The notes beneath the pieces are model-generated. The model was not told the DNA's origin and did not search any database. It saw nothing but the letters and a program-made list of their open reading frames with translations. Below are positions 38,922 through 48,559 of a DNA stretch of 64,000 bases, one piece after another. Origin of the DNA: Oscarella lobularis (lineage: Eukaryota; Porifera; Homoscleromorpha; Homosclerophorida; Oscarellidae). The stretch lies in assembly GCF_947507565.1 (NCBI RefSeq), contig NC_089177.1, forward strand, positions 2,666,001 to 2,730,000, given 5' to 3'. The first letter of the stretch is position 1. Each line of letters begins with the position of its first letter. The position numbers were made by a program, and so were the translations under genes.

Positions 38922-41477
38922 CTAAACCGGACTGATGTCATTGGCAGGATGAATTTTAACCGTTACCTGTTCTTTTCGTAAATAAAGAATCAGCAGCTTC
39001 CATACAAGGCAAAGAAAGCCGCTCGCTCCAGCGATTACGAACACTCCGCCGACGTTGCTTAGTTTAAGAGGCTCTTCTCCCACGGCAGGTGTACTAGAAG
39101 AGCATTGTCCACCTTGCTCTTTCAAATTATCATTCACCAGTTGATTGACATGTCCTTCTTGCACGTACTCAGTGATGACTTCATTTATTGATTCTCCATA
39201 CGTCATTGCAAACTCTTTGGTCATGATGAAAGCGTATTGTCTCCTGTGTAGCAGAAGTCGATTGACTGTTAAATTGCAGTACAATCTAGTCAATCGTTCT
39301 ATTGAACTTGAGTCAGCCACATATCCATCAAGACTTCCATTCAATAGGAGAAGAGAACCGTCGTCGTCTCTGTCCACAACGGAGATATTTTTTAGTCCGG
39401 ACGTCCACAGTCTTTGGAGTTCGTTCGTATCGCGACGTCCAGCAACAGGTCGATTCCGAAACGTCAATAGACTGCCTGTTCTCTCAGCACTACCAGTGTC
39501 CGTCGTCAGAAAAGATATCATGTTAGCAGTATAAGAAGAGACGAGAACGAGAACGACGAACAGATGCATTACGACGTAGATTCGACCAAGAAAATTTCTC
39601 ATGATCACCGTACGATTTTCGTTCATAAAGAATAACGTGCTGAAGCTGAGCCACAGTCCATCTCTAAACGTCTTCACCAGTCCAAGCCATTTTACGACTA
39701 ACGTGGAGATGGCAATCATTCCAAGAATAACAAGCCAAACCGTCCATCGAAAAGGATTCATAAAATTCCACATATATATAGTGGAAGCGTCGGTGACTGC
39801 TTGAGCCGAAAGAGATGCCAATACGACGTCTGACGTGTAATAAGCTCGTGTGAACTCGGTGCCTCCTTCGTAGATTGCACTCGACGTGATTGCTCCGACG
39901 GCCATGTCCCACTTTGACGTAGACGAAAGAGCTCGACGCAAACGTGAGGTTGAGTCGTTCCACAGCGTGACTTCGATGCCAGAAAAACCGGCATCTTTAG
40001 CGATTCTTTGAACCAAATCCGCGTCCACTCCACTCCATTTTCCCGAGCTGTTCACGTAGGAAAACAGAGCGTCGGAGTGAGCAGCTATCACTTTCAGTCG
40101 TCTGTTCACCGTTTCTTCGTCATCGTCTTGGGGTGGTTTGGTGTACACTTTTACTCCAGGAGCCAATTCGAATCCTTCGCGTTCTCTCCATTTTCCGTCA
40201 ATTCTCCAGCTGGACTTTACTTCGCCACTTTCGTCTCGAAGAACGTTTGTCAGTCTCAAGGCCAATACCCTCAAAGCAGTACTATTTATACACTTTTTCA
40301 ACGCCTCCTCACTAAATGCTAGACCTCCTAGCCTTCCTCGAAAGCACGCTCGCCTGAGGGAACGAAGAAAACCGCCGCGATTTTCTGCCTCATAAAAAAC
40401 CGACACACTTCCATTACCACAGGAAACGGGGACAGTGTATCGGGTCTTCTTTGCCGCGTCTCGCTGCCTTTCCGCAACAAGTTCCAACAGATCATAAAAC
40501 AATGCGTTGTAAAGCTGATCAGGTTGAAATATTGAAGAACTTCTTTCCTCTGTGTCTGCTTCTCTTTCACCGCGTACGTTCGTACGTTCACTAGCAACAG
40601 CCGCGGCGCACGAACTCCACTCATTACGGCAAAGTGCAAAAATATATACGCTTGCGTTGGCTCTTAGCAGCATTTCCAATCCCTCCCACGATTGAACTTC
40701 CAAGTAGTCGTGCATAAAAACCACAATCGAATTGTTTGTTATCGATTTGGTCTCCACCAAGAGAGGAAGCAACATGCTAAAATAGGATAGAGAGCAATTA
40801 ACAATCAGAGAATGCGCCCTCTCTTCATCAACATAATCGACCGTCGTTTCAAGCTGATCAGGATTTATCAGCACATTTTCAGTATCAAACTTGAAGGAAA
40901 TGAACTGATCTGGCAAGGCAGTGTCTACTTGCTGTTGCAGAAATACTGCTTTCCGTGGCGGATTGCCTGGTCCTCTGCTTGGACGAAGGAACTCCAGTGC
41001 AGCTAAGACTGAGAGTGACTGACCGAAGTAAGGAGTCATCACATACGAGGCCTTGCTGCCTCCTTCGCGATCAACAAGTGGTATAAAAGATACGAGAGGA
41101 GTTCCAATTGACAATCCTTCGGCTAGAGAACCAAACGCCTTCAATAAACCGTAATCCGAATGAGCTGCAAATGCAACGGAATGAAAATTAGTTTCTTGCA
41201 GTGAAGAGAAAATGTGCCGTGAGTTCGATGCTAGCCTGATCGGATCGAATGTGTATTGGTACTTGTCGTCAAAACTTAGGCGACCGCTTTGAGAACTATT
41301 TCCCGGCCACTGGATCCTGGGCCAAACAGCTGATGGGATAGTCTTTCGCAGTACGTCTTTACTAGAATAGATCAAGCTCGTTTGAAGACGTATACGTGAC
41401 TGATCGTTTTCAGACATAGCCCAAGCACTGGAGAACAGAAGTAGAACAATATAGATGCACCAGAATGGCGTAGGCAT
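38922..41477 (-). CDS. Ionotropic glutamate receptor-like channel, copy 1 (intronless)
   Basis: An 851-residue single open frame has the iGluR plan. It opens with a signal peptide (MPTPFWCIYIVLLLFSSAWA) and an amino-terminal domain to about 450. The S1 ligand lobe contains GVDADLVQRIAKDAGF and WDMAVGAITSSAIYEGG. M1 is near 575-600 (RWTVWLVILGMIAISTLVV). The pore loop is LWLSFSTLFFMNENRTVIM, and M3 carries the gating signature SSYTANMISFLTTD (near 645-660). The S2 lobe has the acidic residue in VADSSSIERL and Cys in LYCNLTV and GGQCSS. M4 is near 805-830 (NVGGVFVIAGASGFLC). The usual agonist-carboxylate-binding Arg after the APLTIT-like motif is absent. Having no introns is unusual for this locus. 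The ligand is unknown. Confidence 0.9.
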   Translation of the reverse strand: MPTPFWCIYIVLLLFSSAWAMSENDQSRIRLQTSLIYSSKDVLRKTIPSAVWPRIQWPGNSSQSGRLSFDDKYQYTFDPIRLASNSRHIFSSLQETNFHSVAFAAHSDYGLLKAFGSLAEGLSIGTPLVSFIPLVDREGGSKASYVMTPYFGQSLSVLAALEFLRPSRGPGNPPRKAVFLQQQVDTALPDQFISFKFDTENVLINPDQLETTVDYVDEERAHSLIVNCSLSYFSMLLPLLVETKSITNNSIVVFMHDYLEVQSWEGLEMLLRANASVYIFALCRNEWSSCAAAVASERTNVRGEREADTEERSSSIFQPDQLYNALFYDLLELVAERQRDAAKKTRYTVPVSCGNGSVSVFYEAENRGGFLRSLRRACFRGRLGGLAFSEEALKKCINSTALRVLALRLTNVLRDESGEVKSSWRIDGKWREREGFELAPGVKVYTKPPQDDDEETVNRRLKVIAAHSDALFSYVNSSGKWSGVDADLVQRIAKDAGFSGIEVTLWNDSTSRLRRALSSTSKWDMAVGAITSSAIYEGGTEFTRAYYTSDVVLASLSAQAVTDASTIYMWNFMNPFRWTVWLVILGMIAISTLVVKWLGLVKTFRDGLWLSFSTLFFMNENRTVIMRNFLGRIYVVMHLFVVLVLVSSYTANMISFLTTDTGSAERTGSLLTFRNRPVAGRRDTNELQRLWTSGLKNISVVDRDDDGSLLLLNGSLDGYVADSSSIERLTRLYCNLTVNRLLLHRRQYAFIMTKEFAMTYGESINEVITEYVQEGHVNQLVNDNLKEQGGQCSSSTPAVGEEPLKLSNVGGVFVIAGASGFLCLVWKLLILYLRKEQVTVKIHPANDISPV

Positions 41478-41668
41478 TCGTGACGTTTCTTGCTGGTGCG
41501 AAGCGAACGTTGACCTCCGAATTTGAATCTCACGTGATCAGTAAATTCTTTTTGATTAGTGTAGGTATGCTTGAAAGGAGCGAAAGAGCGGGCATAATCG
41601 TCTTCGTAAATGTATAACCAATAACCGACATGATAGAGTAATAAATAATGGTACCTTTTCGACTTTCA

Positions 41669-44350
41669 TCAGGACGGTTTGACTCGTTTGCTACGTTTGG
41701 TGAGTAGGACTAATCCTTTGGCACAGACGCAGAGCGCAGCCGCTCCGCCAGCAATTACAAACACCCCGCCTAGGTTCAGTATGCCAAGCGGCTTTTCTGT
41801 TAGATCAGACGCGCAATCAGACGCCAGATGTTCTGACAATCTCGCCATTAGGTGGCTGTGAAGCCAATCGACAACTTTTTCATTGAATACCGCCTTGGCA
41901 ATCGCTTCATTCACTCCTTCTCCGTGTGCCACAAAAAATTGATGTTTCGCAGCGAGAGAAAATTGTCGTGTATATAATTTACTCTGAATGACTGTCAAAT
42001 TGCAATACGTACGGGTAAGACGATCGACTAGATGTGAATCTGCCACGTACGCATCCACCGAGTTATTGAATAGCAGAGAAGCTGCCTCCTCGTCGCTCGT
42101 GACTGGAACAATATTCCTCAGCCCAGACGTTTGCAGTCTAAGTAGTTCGTCGGAATGTTGAAGGGCGCTAACAGGACGATTTCTAAACGCCAACAGACTG
42201 ACATCAGAAGTTCCACCGCTGGCGTCAGCTGTCAAAAATGATATCATATTAGCGGTGTACGATGATATGAGAACGAGAACGACGAAGAGTAGAACGCTGA
42301 TGAAAAGACGTCCAAACGGATTCTTCATTACCACGAGGCGATTTTCGTTCATGAAATATATCACCGCAAAGCTGAGCCACATTCCGTCGGAAAACTCTTT
42401 GACCAGTCCCAGCCATTTAACGACGAACGTCGAAACGAATATCATTCCCAAAATGACGAGCCACACGGACCATTTGAAGGGATCCATAAAGTTCCACGCA
42501 TATTCCCACGCGTCGACTTGCTCTGACAGAGACACCATTTGGAGACGCGAAGTGTGATAAAATCGAGTAAGATTCACGATTTTCTCCGCGTTGACTGAGG
42601 CGACAACGGCGCCAATGGCCATGTCCCATTCTTCCGATTTGGCTAATGCTTTGAGCATAGTCCAGCTCGTACCGTTCCACGCGGTGTATTCCACGCCAGT
42701 GAAGTCGAGAGTCTCGGCAATAAAGTTTACAAGTTCAACGTCTACTCCTTTTGCTGTTCCCTCTGGGTCAATGTAGAAAAAGAGAGGATCATATGAGCCT
42801 ATGACCCTCAAAGTCTTATTTGTCCTCTTCTCCACCGCATCAGCTTGTAGTGGTAAGACCAATACATTCGGTGCTAAATCTAATCCATTGGACATTGTCC
42901 ACTTTCCATCAATTCTCCACCTCGATCTGATTTGACTTTCATTTACATTCTGGTAGACGTCTGTCAACCTGAGAGGTAAAAGAGCTATTGCTGATTTGTT
43001 GAGGCAGCCTTGAAGTGTCTGCTCGCTAAAGGCCAAGCTGCCCATTTTCCCATTAAAACAGTGACGTTGAAGAGCAGAAAGAATTTTGTCGCCTTCTTCT
43101 TTGTACCAAAACGGAAAGTGAGGCCTTCCATGATAATACAGGTAGTAATAATAAAATTGGTTATATCTTTGTACCAGAAAGTAGTAAAATGGACCGACTG
43201 GCCGAGATGACTCCCACTGACGACAAACCCAGGAAACGGGAACGTCAAAGATACTGGTATTGGAAGGGTCGTACTGGCTTATCTCTCCAGCTTCCGTTAC
43301 AAACTCGGCCACGTCATGAAACAGGGCCTCATAAAAGTCCGTCGGATCGTATTCTCTGGAGACGGCAGCTGTGCCATTCTCTGTCAAAGAACCATTGAAA
43401 GTGCATGAGTTCCACTCTGGCCTACACTGGCCAAACACATAAACGGTTGCATTGACCTCTTGGAGAACTGTCAGCCCACTCCAGAGATTCACCTCCTGAT
43501 AATCGTGAAATAGAACAACGCAACTCGAGTCGCTCAGAACACCGCGTCTGACTAAGAGACGAGCGAGTTTTTCAAAAAGTTCCAGAGAGCAATCAACAAT
43601 GAGCACATCGGGAAACGGTGTCTCTCCGGCAATGTCGCTGACCACTTTTTCCAGGACATCCAAGCTCACAAAAACGTCGACTATTGGCAGCCCACTAAAT
43701 AAAGAAGCTTCCCCCTCGTGAAACGTCAGTAAAGAAGACGATTCGAGGCTCTCTCTGAAGATCATTACTTTCTGTAAGACGGCATTTTTTTGTAGTTGTC
43801 CGGCCTTAATTAGCTCCAAAGCAACTCGGCCCTTAAACGATTGGCCAAAATGAGGAATCAAAATGTAAGGAGTTTTATAGCCTTCTTCTTCCCAATTGTG
43901 AAGAGGCACCAAGGATATAATGGGCGTTTCCAAAGATAGTCCACCCGTGTACGACCCAATAGAATCCATCAGCTTGTAGTCCAAGTGCGTTGCCAAGCAG
44001 ACGGCGTAATAATAGTAGCTCGCCTCGTACAAAGCTGGAAGAACTTCTCTGGAGTTGGCTGACGGTTTCAAAACAATTCTTGGGTCCATAAAGTACGAAT
44101 CGGTTTCTGTCACGTTGTAATAATAAAAGTCTCCTTTTCTCGCGTACGACCCTGACCACCAGTCTATGGACGACCAAATTTTTGATGGAAGGCTTTGCCT
44201 CAGCACCGCTCTGCTCGCATACAGAATCGTTGTCGACAGCTTCGTTTTGGGCTTTGGAGTTGGAATAGCGTCATTTCCAGATTGCGCAGCAGTGAAGGAA
44301 ACAAGAATGCTGGCGAGCAGGAGACGGCAAAAAGGGGCAACGCAAAACAT
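41669..44350 (-). CDS. Ionotropic glutamate receptor-like channel, copy 2 (intronless)
   Basis: An 893-residue single open frame, paralogous to copy 1 and lying directly upstream of it. It has a signal peptide (MFCVAPFCRLLLASILVSFT) and an amino-terminal domain with a tyrosine-rich insert (FYYFLVQRYNQFYYYYLYY). The S1 lobe contains GVDVELVNFIAETLDF and WDMAIGAVVASVNAEKIVNL. M1 (KWSVWLVILGMIFVSTFVV) is followed by the pore loop LWLSFAVIYFMNENRLVVMK-like segment and M3 with SSYTANMISFLTAD. The S2 lobe has VADSHLVDRL, Cys in TYCNLTV and SDCASD. M4 is NLGGVFVIAGGAAALCVC. It too lacks the canonical agonist Arg in S1 and has Asn at the approximate Q/R/N pore position. It is divergent from heparanase. 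Confidence 0.9.
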   Translation of the reverse strand: MFCVAPFCRLLLASILVSFTAAQSGNDAIPTPKPKTKLSTTILYASRAVLRQSLPSKIWSSIDWWSGSYARKGDFYYYNVTETDSYFMDPRIVLKPSANSREVLPALYEASYYYYAVCLATHLDYKLMDSIGSYTGGLSLETPIISLVPLHNWEEEGYKTPYILIPHFGQSFKGRVALELIKAGQLQKNAVLQKVMIFRESLESSSLLTFHEGEASLFSGLPIVDVFVSLDVLEKVVSDIAGETPFPDVLIVDCSLELFEKLARLLVRRGVLSDSSCVVLFHDYQEVNLWSGLTVLQEVNATVYVFGQCRPEWNSCTFNGSLTENGTAAVSREYDPTDFYEALFHDVAEFVTEAGEISQYDPSNTSIFDVPVSWVCRQWESSRPVGPFYYFLVQRYNQFYYYYLYYHGRPHFPFWYKEEGDKILSALQRHCFNGKMGSLAFSEQTLQGCLNKSAIALLPLRLTDVYQNVNESQIRSRWRIDGKWTMSNGLDLAPNVLVLPLQADAVEKRTNKTLRVIGSYDPLFFYIDPEGTAKGVDVELVNFIAETLDFTGVEYTAWNGTSWTMLKALAKSEEWDMAIGAVVASVNAEKIVNLTRFYHTSRLQMVSLSEQVDAWEYAWNFMDPFKWSVWLVILGMIFVSTFVVKWLGLVKEFSDGMWLSFAVIYFMNENRLVVMKNPFGRLFISVLLFVVLVLISSYTANMISFLTADASGGTSDVSLLAFRNRPVSALQHSDELLRLQTSGLRNIVPVTSDEEAASLLFNNSVDAYVADSHLVDRLTRTYCNLTVIQSKLYTRQFSLAAKHQFFVAHGEGVNEAIAKAVFNEKVVDWLHSHLMARLSEHLASDCASDLTEKPLGILNLGGVFVIAGGAAALCVCAKGLVLLTKRSKRVKPS

Positions 44351-44700
44351 GCTTCCGAGAGTAGAAAAGTAGCACGTGAGCAGGAGGGGCTGGCAACGCC
44401 CTGCATAAGGAAGGCAATGTTGGAGTTTTCAGTTCGCATAAATAGGTTCACAAGTGCCGTCGAGAGTCACAAACAGCTGATCCGCCGCCTGCATGTTTGT
44501 TGTTTCGTGCAGAAACCGAGATATCTCCGACAAAAAGGCGGGGGAGGAAGTGGGAGGAGCAAAGACCATTCGACCTTCTGCCAATTTCGTCAAAAGTGCA
44601 CCCTTCAGAAGCTCGGAGCAATTTCATCGCAGCTTTCTTTGACGCTCCAAGTAGCTAAGCTAAATGATAGGGCTTGAGCTAATGCTGTGTTGCTCACGTG
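44351..44700. promoter_or_regulatory. Shared upstream region of receptor copy 2 and heparanase
   Basis: A 350-bp divergent spacer must contain both promoters. I see no repeat or convincing open frame; a G-rich run (AAAAGGCGGGGGAGGAAGTG) occurs near 44534. Nothing more specific can be claimed. Confidence 0.4.
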
Positions 44701-46525
44701 ATGATGCTCAAGGCCGTCGTCTTTGCCGTCTGGCTTTCTTCTGCCATATCGATCAATGTCGTCGAATTCGACGTTGACACGAGCAAATTGTACACTCGCA
44801 CTTCGGAATACTTGGTCTCCGTAACGATTGATGCGCAAAATATTCGCAAAAATTGGCTCGGCGCGCAAGAATTCAAAGCTGAGCGAATGATAAACATGGC
44901 CAAGGCTCTCTCCCCAGCGGTTCTGCGCCTTGGAGGAACGGCCGAAGACACGATCACCTTCAATGAGACAGCCACAGAATTGGGCAACTTTCCCAATGGA
45001 TCGTACGCAATGAACGCCACCCAGTGGGACATCATCAACAATTTTGCAATGAGAATCAATTGGAATTTGACGTTTGGGTTAAACAGTCTGCTGAGAAATC
45101 CAAATGGGAGTTGGAATTCAGCCAATGCCCTGAAACTCTTCAAGTATACGAAATCCAAGGGGTATCAAGTCAGTTGGGAGCTCGGAAACGGTACACGTAC
45201 TGTAACGAAGCAATGATAAATCATTTTCTAAAATATCTTTCTAGAGCCGGATATCAAGCAGCATCAGATCAATTTCACTGTCCACCCAGAGCAAATGGCT
45301 CACGATTTTCAGACACTTCGTTCTATCATAGACAACTTGAGCCTCAATCCGACAGCCTCAATTCGATTGGCTGGACCAGATACAACCAAAGTGAGCAAAA
45401 CCGGCGCCTCTGACTATTATTCAAGGTGATGTGGTTATTGACCAACACCAGATGCGATATTGAGTGTGAATCTCCTTTAGGTTTCTCAAAACGTTGGGTG
45501 ATGGCGTAGTCGATGCCGTGACCTGGCACCAGTAAGGCTCATTGGGAACAATAGATGTAGCCCAACTGAAATTCCGCTTTAGTTATTACGGAAGCAACGT
45601 ACACGTTACATCTGATAATTTTCACGACGTTCAGACGCTGGACAGTCTAATACCAGCTTTGCAATTTGCAAGATCGCATGCTGAACGCTTTGCACCCAGT
45701 GCAGAGTTGTGGCTTGGAGAGACAAATTCCTTTACCGGAGGAGGAATCGAAAATCTCACCGACGCTTATGCCAGCGGATTTCTGTGCGTAGAATCTTCCA
45801 ACGGCCAGTGAATAATTATGGTTTTTAGTTGGCTAGACAAACTGGGTCTTGCAGCAGCAACAAATCATTCTGTTGTATGCCGTCAGCAATTTTACGGCAA
45901 TACCAATTACGTCTCTCTTCTTGATAAGTATCTGAATCCCAATCCAGTAAGAAACCTGTGACTTCGTATACGTACTGGTACATTCAAGTGAAATCCACTA
46001 GGATTATTTCACGACTCTTCTGCACAAACGACTCGTTGGAAGAGGCGTCTTGAATGTTTCAGGAAGCACGAACGTCAACAGGACAGTCCGCGTTTATGCT
46101 CACTGTGCCTCGTCCCAAAAGTACAGCCTACATCAATATCCAAATTTCGGATAACACCATCGGTTGTAGTAGGTATGAGCCCGGCGCCGTTGCTCTTCTC
46201 GTTGTCAACATCGAAAAGAATTCGGTCCAGCTAAAGCTCGGTTCTCTCGGGGGGAGTCAGGTGGACTTGTATCTTTTGACTCCGACTAGCGGATCTATTG
46301 ACAGCCGGTTGGTCGTCCACATCGGCATTTCTTTGACTTTTTCAATGCTGTTTCTTTAGGGAAATCGACTTGAACGGCGAAACACTTCGCCTAATCAACA
46401 ACTCGACTCTACCCGATGTCTCTCCAAAGAAACTGGCGCCTCCGACGTCCATTACGTTTCCTGCTTTGACCTACGGCTACGTCGTACTCCCCAATGCCAA
46501 AGCCGAAGCCTGCATACATGACTGA
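44701..46525 (+). CDS. HPSE: Heparanase (glycoside hydrolase family 79)
   Basis: Heparanase is an endo-beta-glucuronidase that cleaves heparan sulfate, secreted or lysosomal. The ATG is at 44701 (a second follows at 44704), opening a signal peptide (MLKAVVFAVWLSSAISI). Blocks include LSPAVLRLGGTAEDTITF and the acid/base motif SWELGNEPDIKQ, assembled across the first intron, with its catalytic Glu. Next are DAVTWHHYYGSNVHV, joined across an intron, and the nucleophile motif ELWLGETNSFTGGG. DKLGLAAATNHSVVCRQQFYG and LLHKRLVGRGVLNVSG follow. The beta-sandwich C-terminus ends SITFPALTYGYVVLPNAKAE and ACIHD, with TGA at 46523-46525. Both catalytic glutamates are present. Introns are about 50 bp. 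The ispE-like gene begins 65 bp downstream on the same strand. Confidence 0.93.
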
Positions 46526-46589
46526 CGCACTCTCCGCGAGCGAACAAAGAAAAACGTAAACATTCACAGCGTGCGTACGTTAGTCGCAT

Positions 46590-47468
46590 ATGGCCTCTCT
46601 GGTCTTACCTGCACCAGCTAAACTAAACCTTTTCTTACACATAACCGGGCGGCGGCCCGATGGCTATCACTCTCTCCAGACCCTGTTTCAGTTTCTCGAC
46701 TTCGGCGACGAACTCGCATTCGAAAAATCCGATCGGCGAGAACTGGAGCTCGAATGCAACGTATCGTCCCTGGCAACAGACGACAACCTCATTCTCAAAG
46801 CCGCGCGTCTGCTCCAGTCGCACACCGGCTGCAGAAATCGAGGCGCAAAAATATCGCTGACAAAACGCCTTCCCTTGGGAGGCGGAATCGGTGGCGGAAG
46901 CTCCAACGCGGCAACTGCTCTGCACGGGTTAAATATACTGTGGGGTCTTGGTCTCAATGACGATGAGCTCGCTTCGCTGGGCTTGAAGCTCGGCGCCGAT
47001 GTTCCTGTATTTGTTCGAGGTCGTGCTGCCTTTGGTGAGGGTGTGGGTGAAATTCTGACTCCTCTGGAGCCCGAGGAGTGTTGGTATCTCGTTTTGAAGC
47101 CCGATTGTCGTGTCAGTACGGCGGAGATGTATAGACACGAGGAGTTGACTAGAGATACTCCGTTGATTCGGAAGTGTGACGTCCAGTTGGACTGGCTAAG
47201 TGGAAAGGGGCGTCGAAATGATTTTGAGCCTTTGGTTCGAAGACTTTATCCTGACGTGAATAGGTGTCTGCAGCTGTTAGATGATAAGACCAGAGGCTTG
47301 AGCATAGGCAAGGCGATGATGAGCGGCTCTGGTGCATGTGTGTTTGCACCATTTACCGGCCAGGAACAGGCAGAAGCAGCAATGGCTACTATTGACTCTG
47401 ATGTTGAGAAATTTATTGCCCAAGGAATGAATAGATCTCCATTGAAAATAGCAATTAGCAATAAATAA
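46590..47468 (+). CDS. ispE: IspE, 4-diphosphocytidyl-2-C-methyl-D-erythritol kinase (bacterial type)
   Basis: This GHMP-family kinase phosphorylates CDP-methylerythritol in the non-mevalonate (MEP) isoprenoid pathway, which animals lack. The 292-residue intronless frame starts MASLVLPAPAKLNLFLHITG (catalytic-site Lys11), then RRPDGYHSLQTLFQFLDFGD, the ATP-binding loop PLGGGIGGGSSNAATALHG (about 96-113) and LGADVPVFVRGRAAFGEGVG with the catalytic Asp137. The C-terminal GHMP motif is MSGSGACVFAPF and the end has GMNRSPL. From memory the sequence resembles gammaproteobacterial IspE most. It keeps full family length and all motifs, so it looks functional. It sits between animal genes, and a decayed duplicate of its 3' end lies at 49370-49482, which argues for integration in the host genome. 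Confidence 0.93.
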   Translation: MASLVLPAPAKLNLFLHITGRRPDGYHSLQTLFQFLDFGDELAFEKSDRRELELECNVSSLATDDNLILKAARLLQSHTGCRNRGAKISLTKRLPLGGGIGGGSSNAATALHGLNILWGLGLNDDELASLGLKLGADVPVFVRGRAAFGEGVGEILTPLEPEECWYLVLKPDCRVSTAEMYRHEELTRDTPLIRKCDVQLDWLSGKGRRNDFEPLVRRLYPDVNRCLQLLDDKTRGLSIGKAMMSGSGACVFAPFTGQEQAEAAMATIDSDVEKFIAQGMNRSPLKIAISNK

Positions 47469-48126
47469 ATATAAATAATCCTATCTTATTCTTACGAGCG
47501 CTCACGTCTTTGCTATCAGCAACAGTAGGCTACACGGGCTTAGCTGCTGCAGCTGCTTCAAATAGTCCCAGTCACTCTGCAACTTGCCGAGAACACTTTC
47601 TTTAGACAAATGCCGTCATCAGCAAGTGATGAACTGACAACTATGTGCAAATTTTGGGTTAGTCTATAGAGAGAGACTAAATAAGCCTCAAAGAGTGTGG
47701 AGCAATCCTATCGTGTACCTTTCATTCTCAAGCAATACGTTTCGTCATTTGCTTGTCCGATATATTGTTTCCCTGATGTGTCGCTTTGGTTGCCACTGGA
47801 ATTAAGTGTCTACTAGTGGTCCGTCTGATGTCAAACAGTCAAGCTTTGGAGGTAGATTTTCTGTCGTTTGCACTCCTTTCTATAGACATAATCTGATATT
47901 GATCTGTATACACTGGCTTTACTAGACTTACCAAGACCGTGTTCTGACTGTCAGAGATTTTCTCGTCGTCGAAAAGCTCACACCTCGGAAGTGCATGAAT
48001 CGAATTGAAGGCGAAATGAGCCGAAAACGAGCTTAGGGGGGCCCCGTTCGTGTTGACCTCGATTGAGCTCCCGCGAGGCTTGATCAATGACGTTCGTCGT
48101 TTTTCTGCAGTTCGTTCGTGATCGCC
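47469..48126. other. Spacer after ispE
   Basis: AT-rich sequence directly after the ispE stop (AATAAATATAAATAATCC) may supply polyadenylation signals. The minus strand at 47930-48090 is open and could be an exon (IKPRGSSIEVNTNGAPLSSF, then a GTAAG donor near 47933), but it has no ATG and no family match. Confidence 0.35.
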
Positions 48127-48537
48127 ATGTTGTTTCGAGCGACGAGGATGCCGTCTAGTAGCAATGCTCGCTCTTTTTCCCTCCTCTCTCCCTCTTCTTC
48201 ACCCAGACCATTCGAAACGACGTTTTCGATAAAGGAAATCGTCCCGATACTGCTCGCGAAGGCAACAATCGCAGTGACATCGCCACTTGAGATTCGAAGC
48301 CGGGAATTTCGCTTGCGCGCGAAACGAAGACTCTACGAAGAGAAAGAATACCGTCGAAGCGTAGAAATCATTATCCAGATGAAAAATACGATACACGTGG
48401 TCGGCAAATCGCTCGAACAACGCGGAGCCGCCATGTTTCTAGCGCCTAAATCGAAGAATTTGGTCACGCAAAGAGCACATGAAAAGTTAGCGCGAATTTC
48501 AGAAGCAAATCAGCGTATCGTTGCCCTGGCGAATTGA
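48127..48537 (+). CDS. Small uncharacterised protein, possibly mitochondrial
   Basis: An open frame of 136 residues from ATG 48127 to the TGA at 48535-48537. The N-terminus is rich in Arg, Ser and Ala with no acidic residues (MLFRATRMPSSSNARSFSLL), as in a mitochondrial targeting peptide. Residues 25-45 are hydrophobic (IKEIVPILLAKATIAVTSPL). The rest is basic and probably helical (RLRAKRRLYEEKEYRRSVEI, then AHEKLARISEANQRIVAL). I recognise no family. It could be a real single-exon gene or one exon of a longer one. Confidence 0.45.
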   Translation: MLFRATRMPSSSNARSFSLLSPSSSPRPFETTFSIKEIVPILLAKATIAVTSPLEIRSREFRLRAKRRLYEEKEYRRSVEIIIQMKNTIHVVGKSLEQRGAAMFLAPKSKNLVTQRAHEKLARISEANQRIVALAN

Positions 48538-48559
48538 TCACAGTGAGGTCATGAGCGGA

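Noticed and set aside
46590-47468. Bacterial contamination as the source of ispE
   Set aside because: It sits on the same sequence between multi-exon animal genes with no gap, and a decayed copy lies nearby.
47839-48087. 82-residue minus-strand frame beginning IKPRGSSIEVN
   Set aside because: No ATG start and no family match; it may be a real exon of an unknown gene, but support is too weak to annotate.
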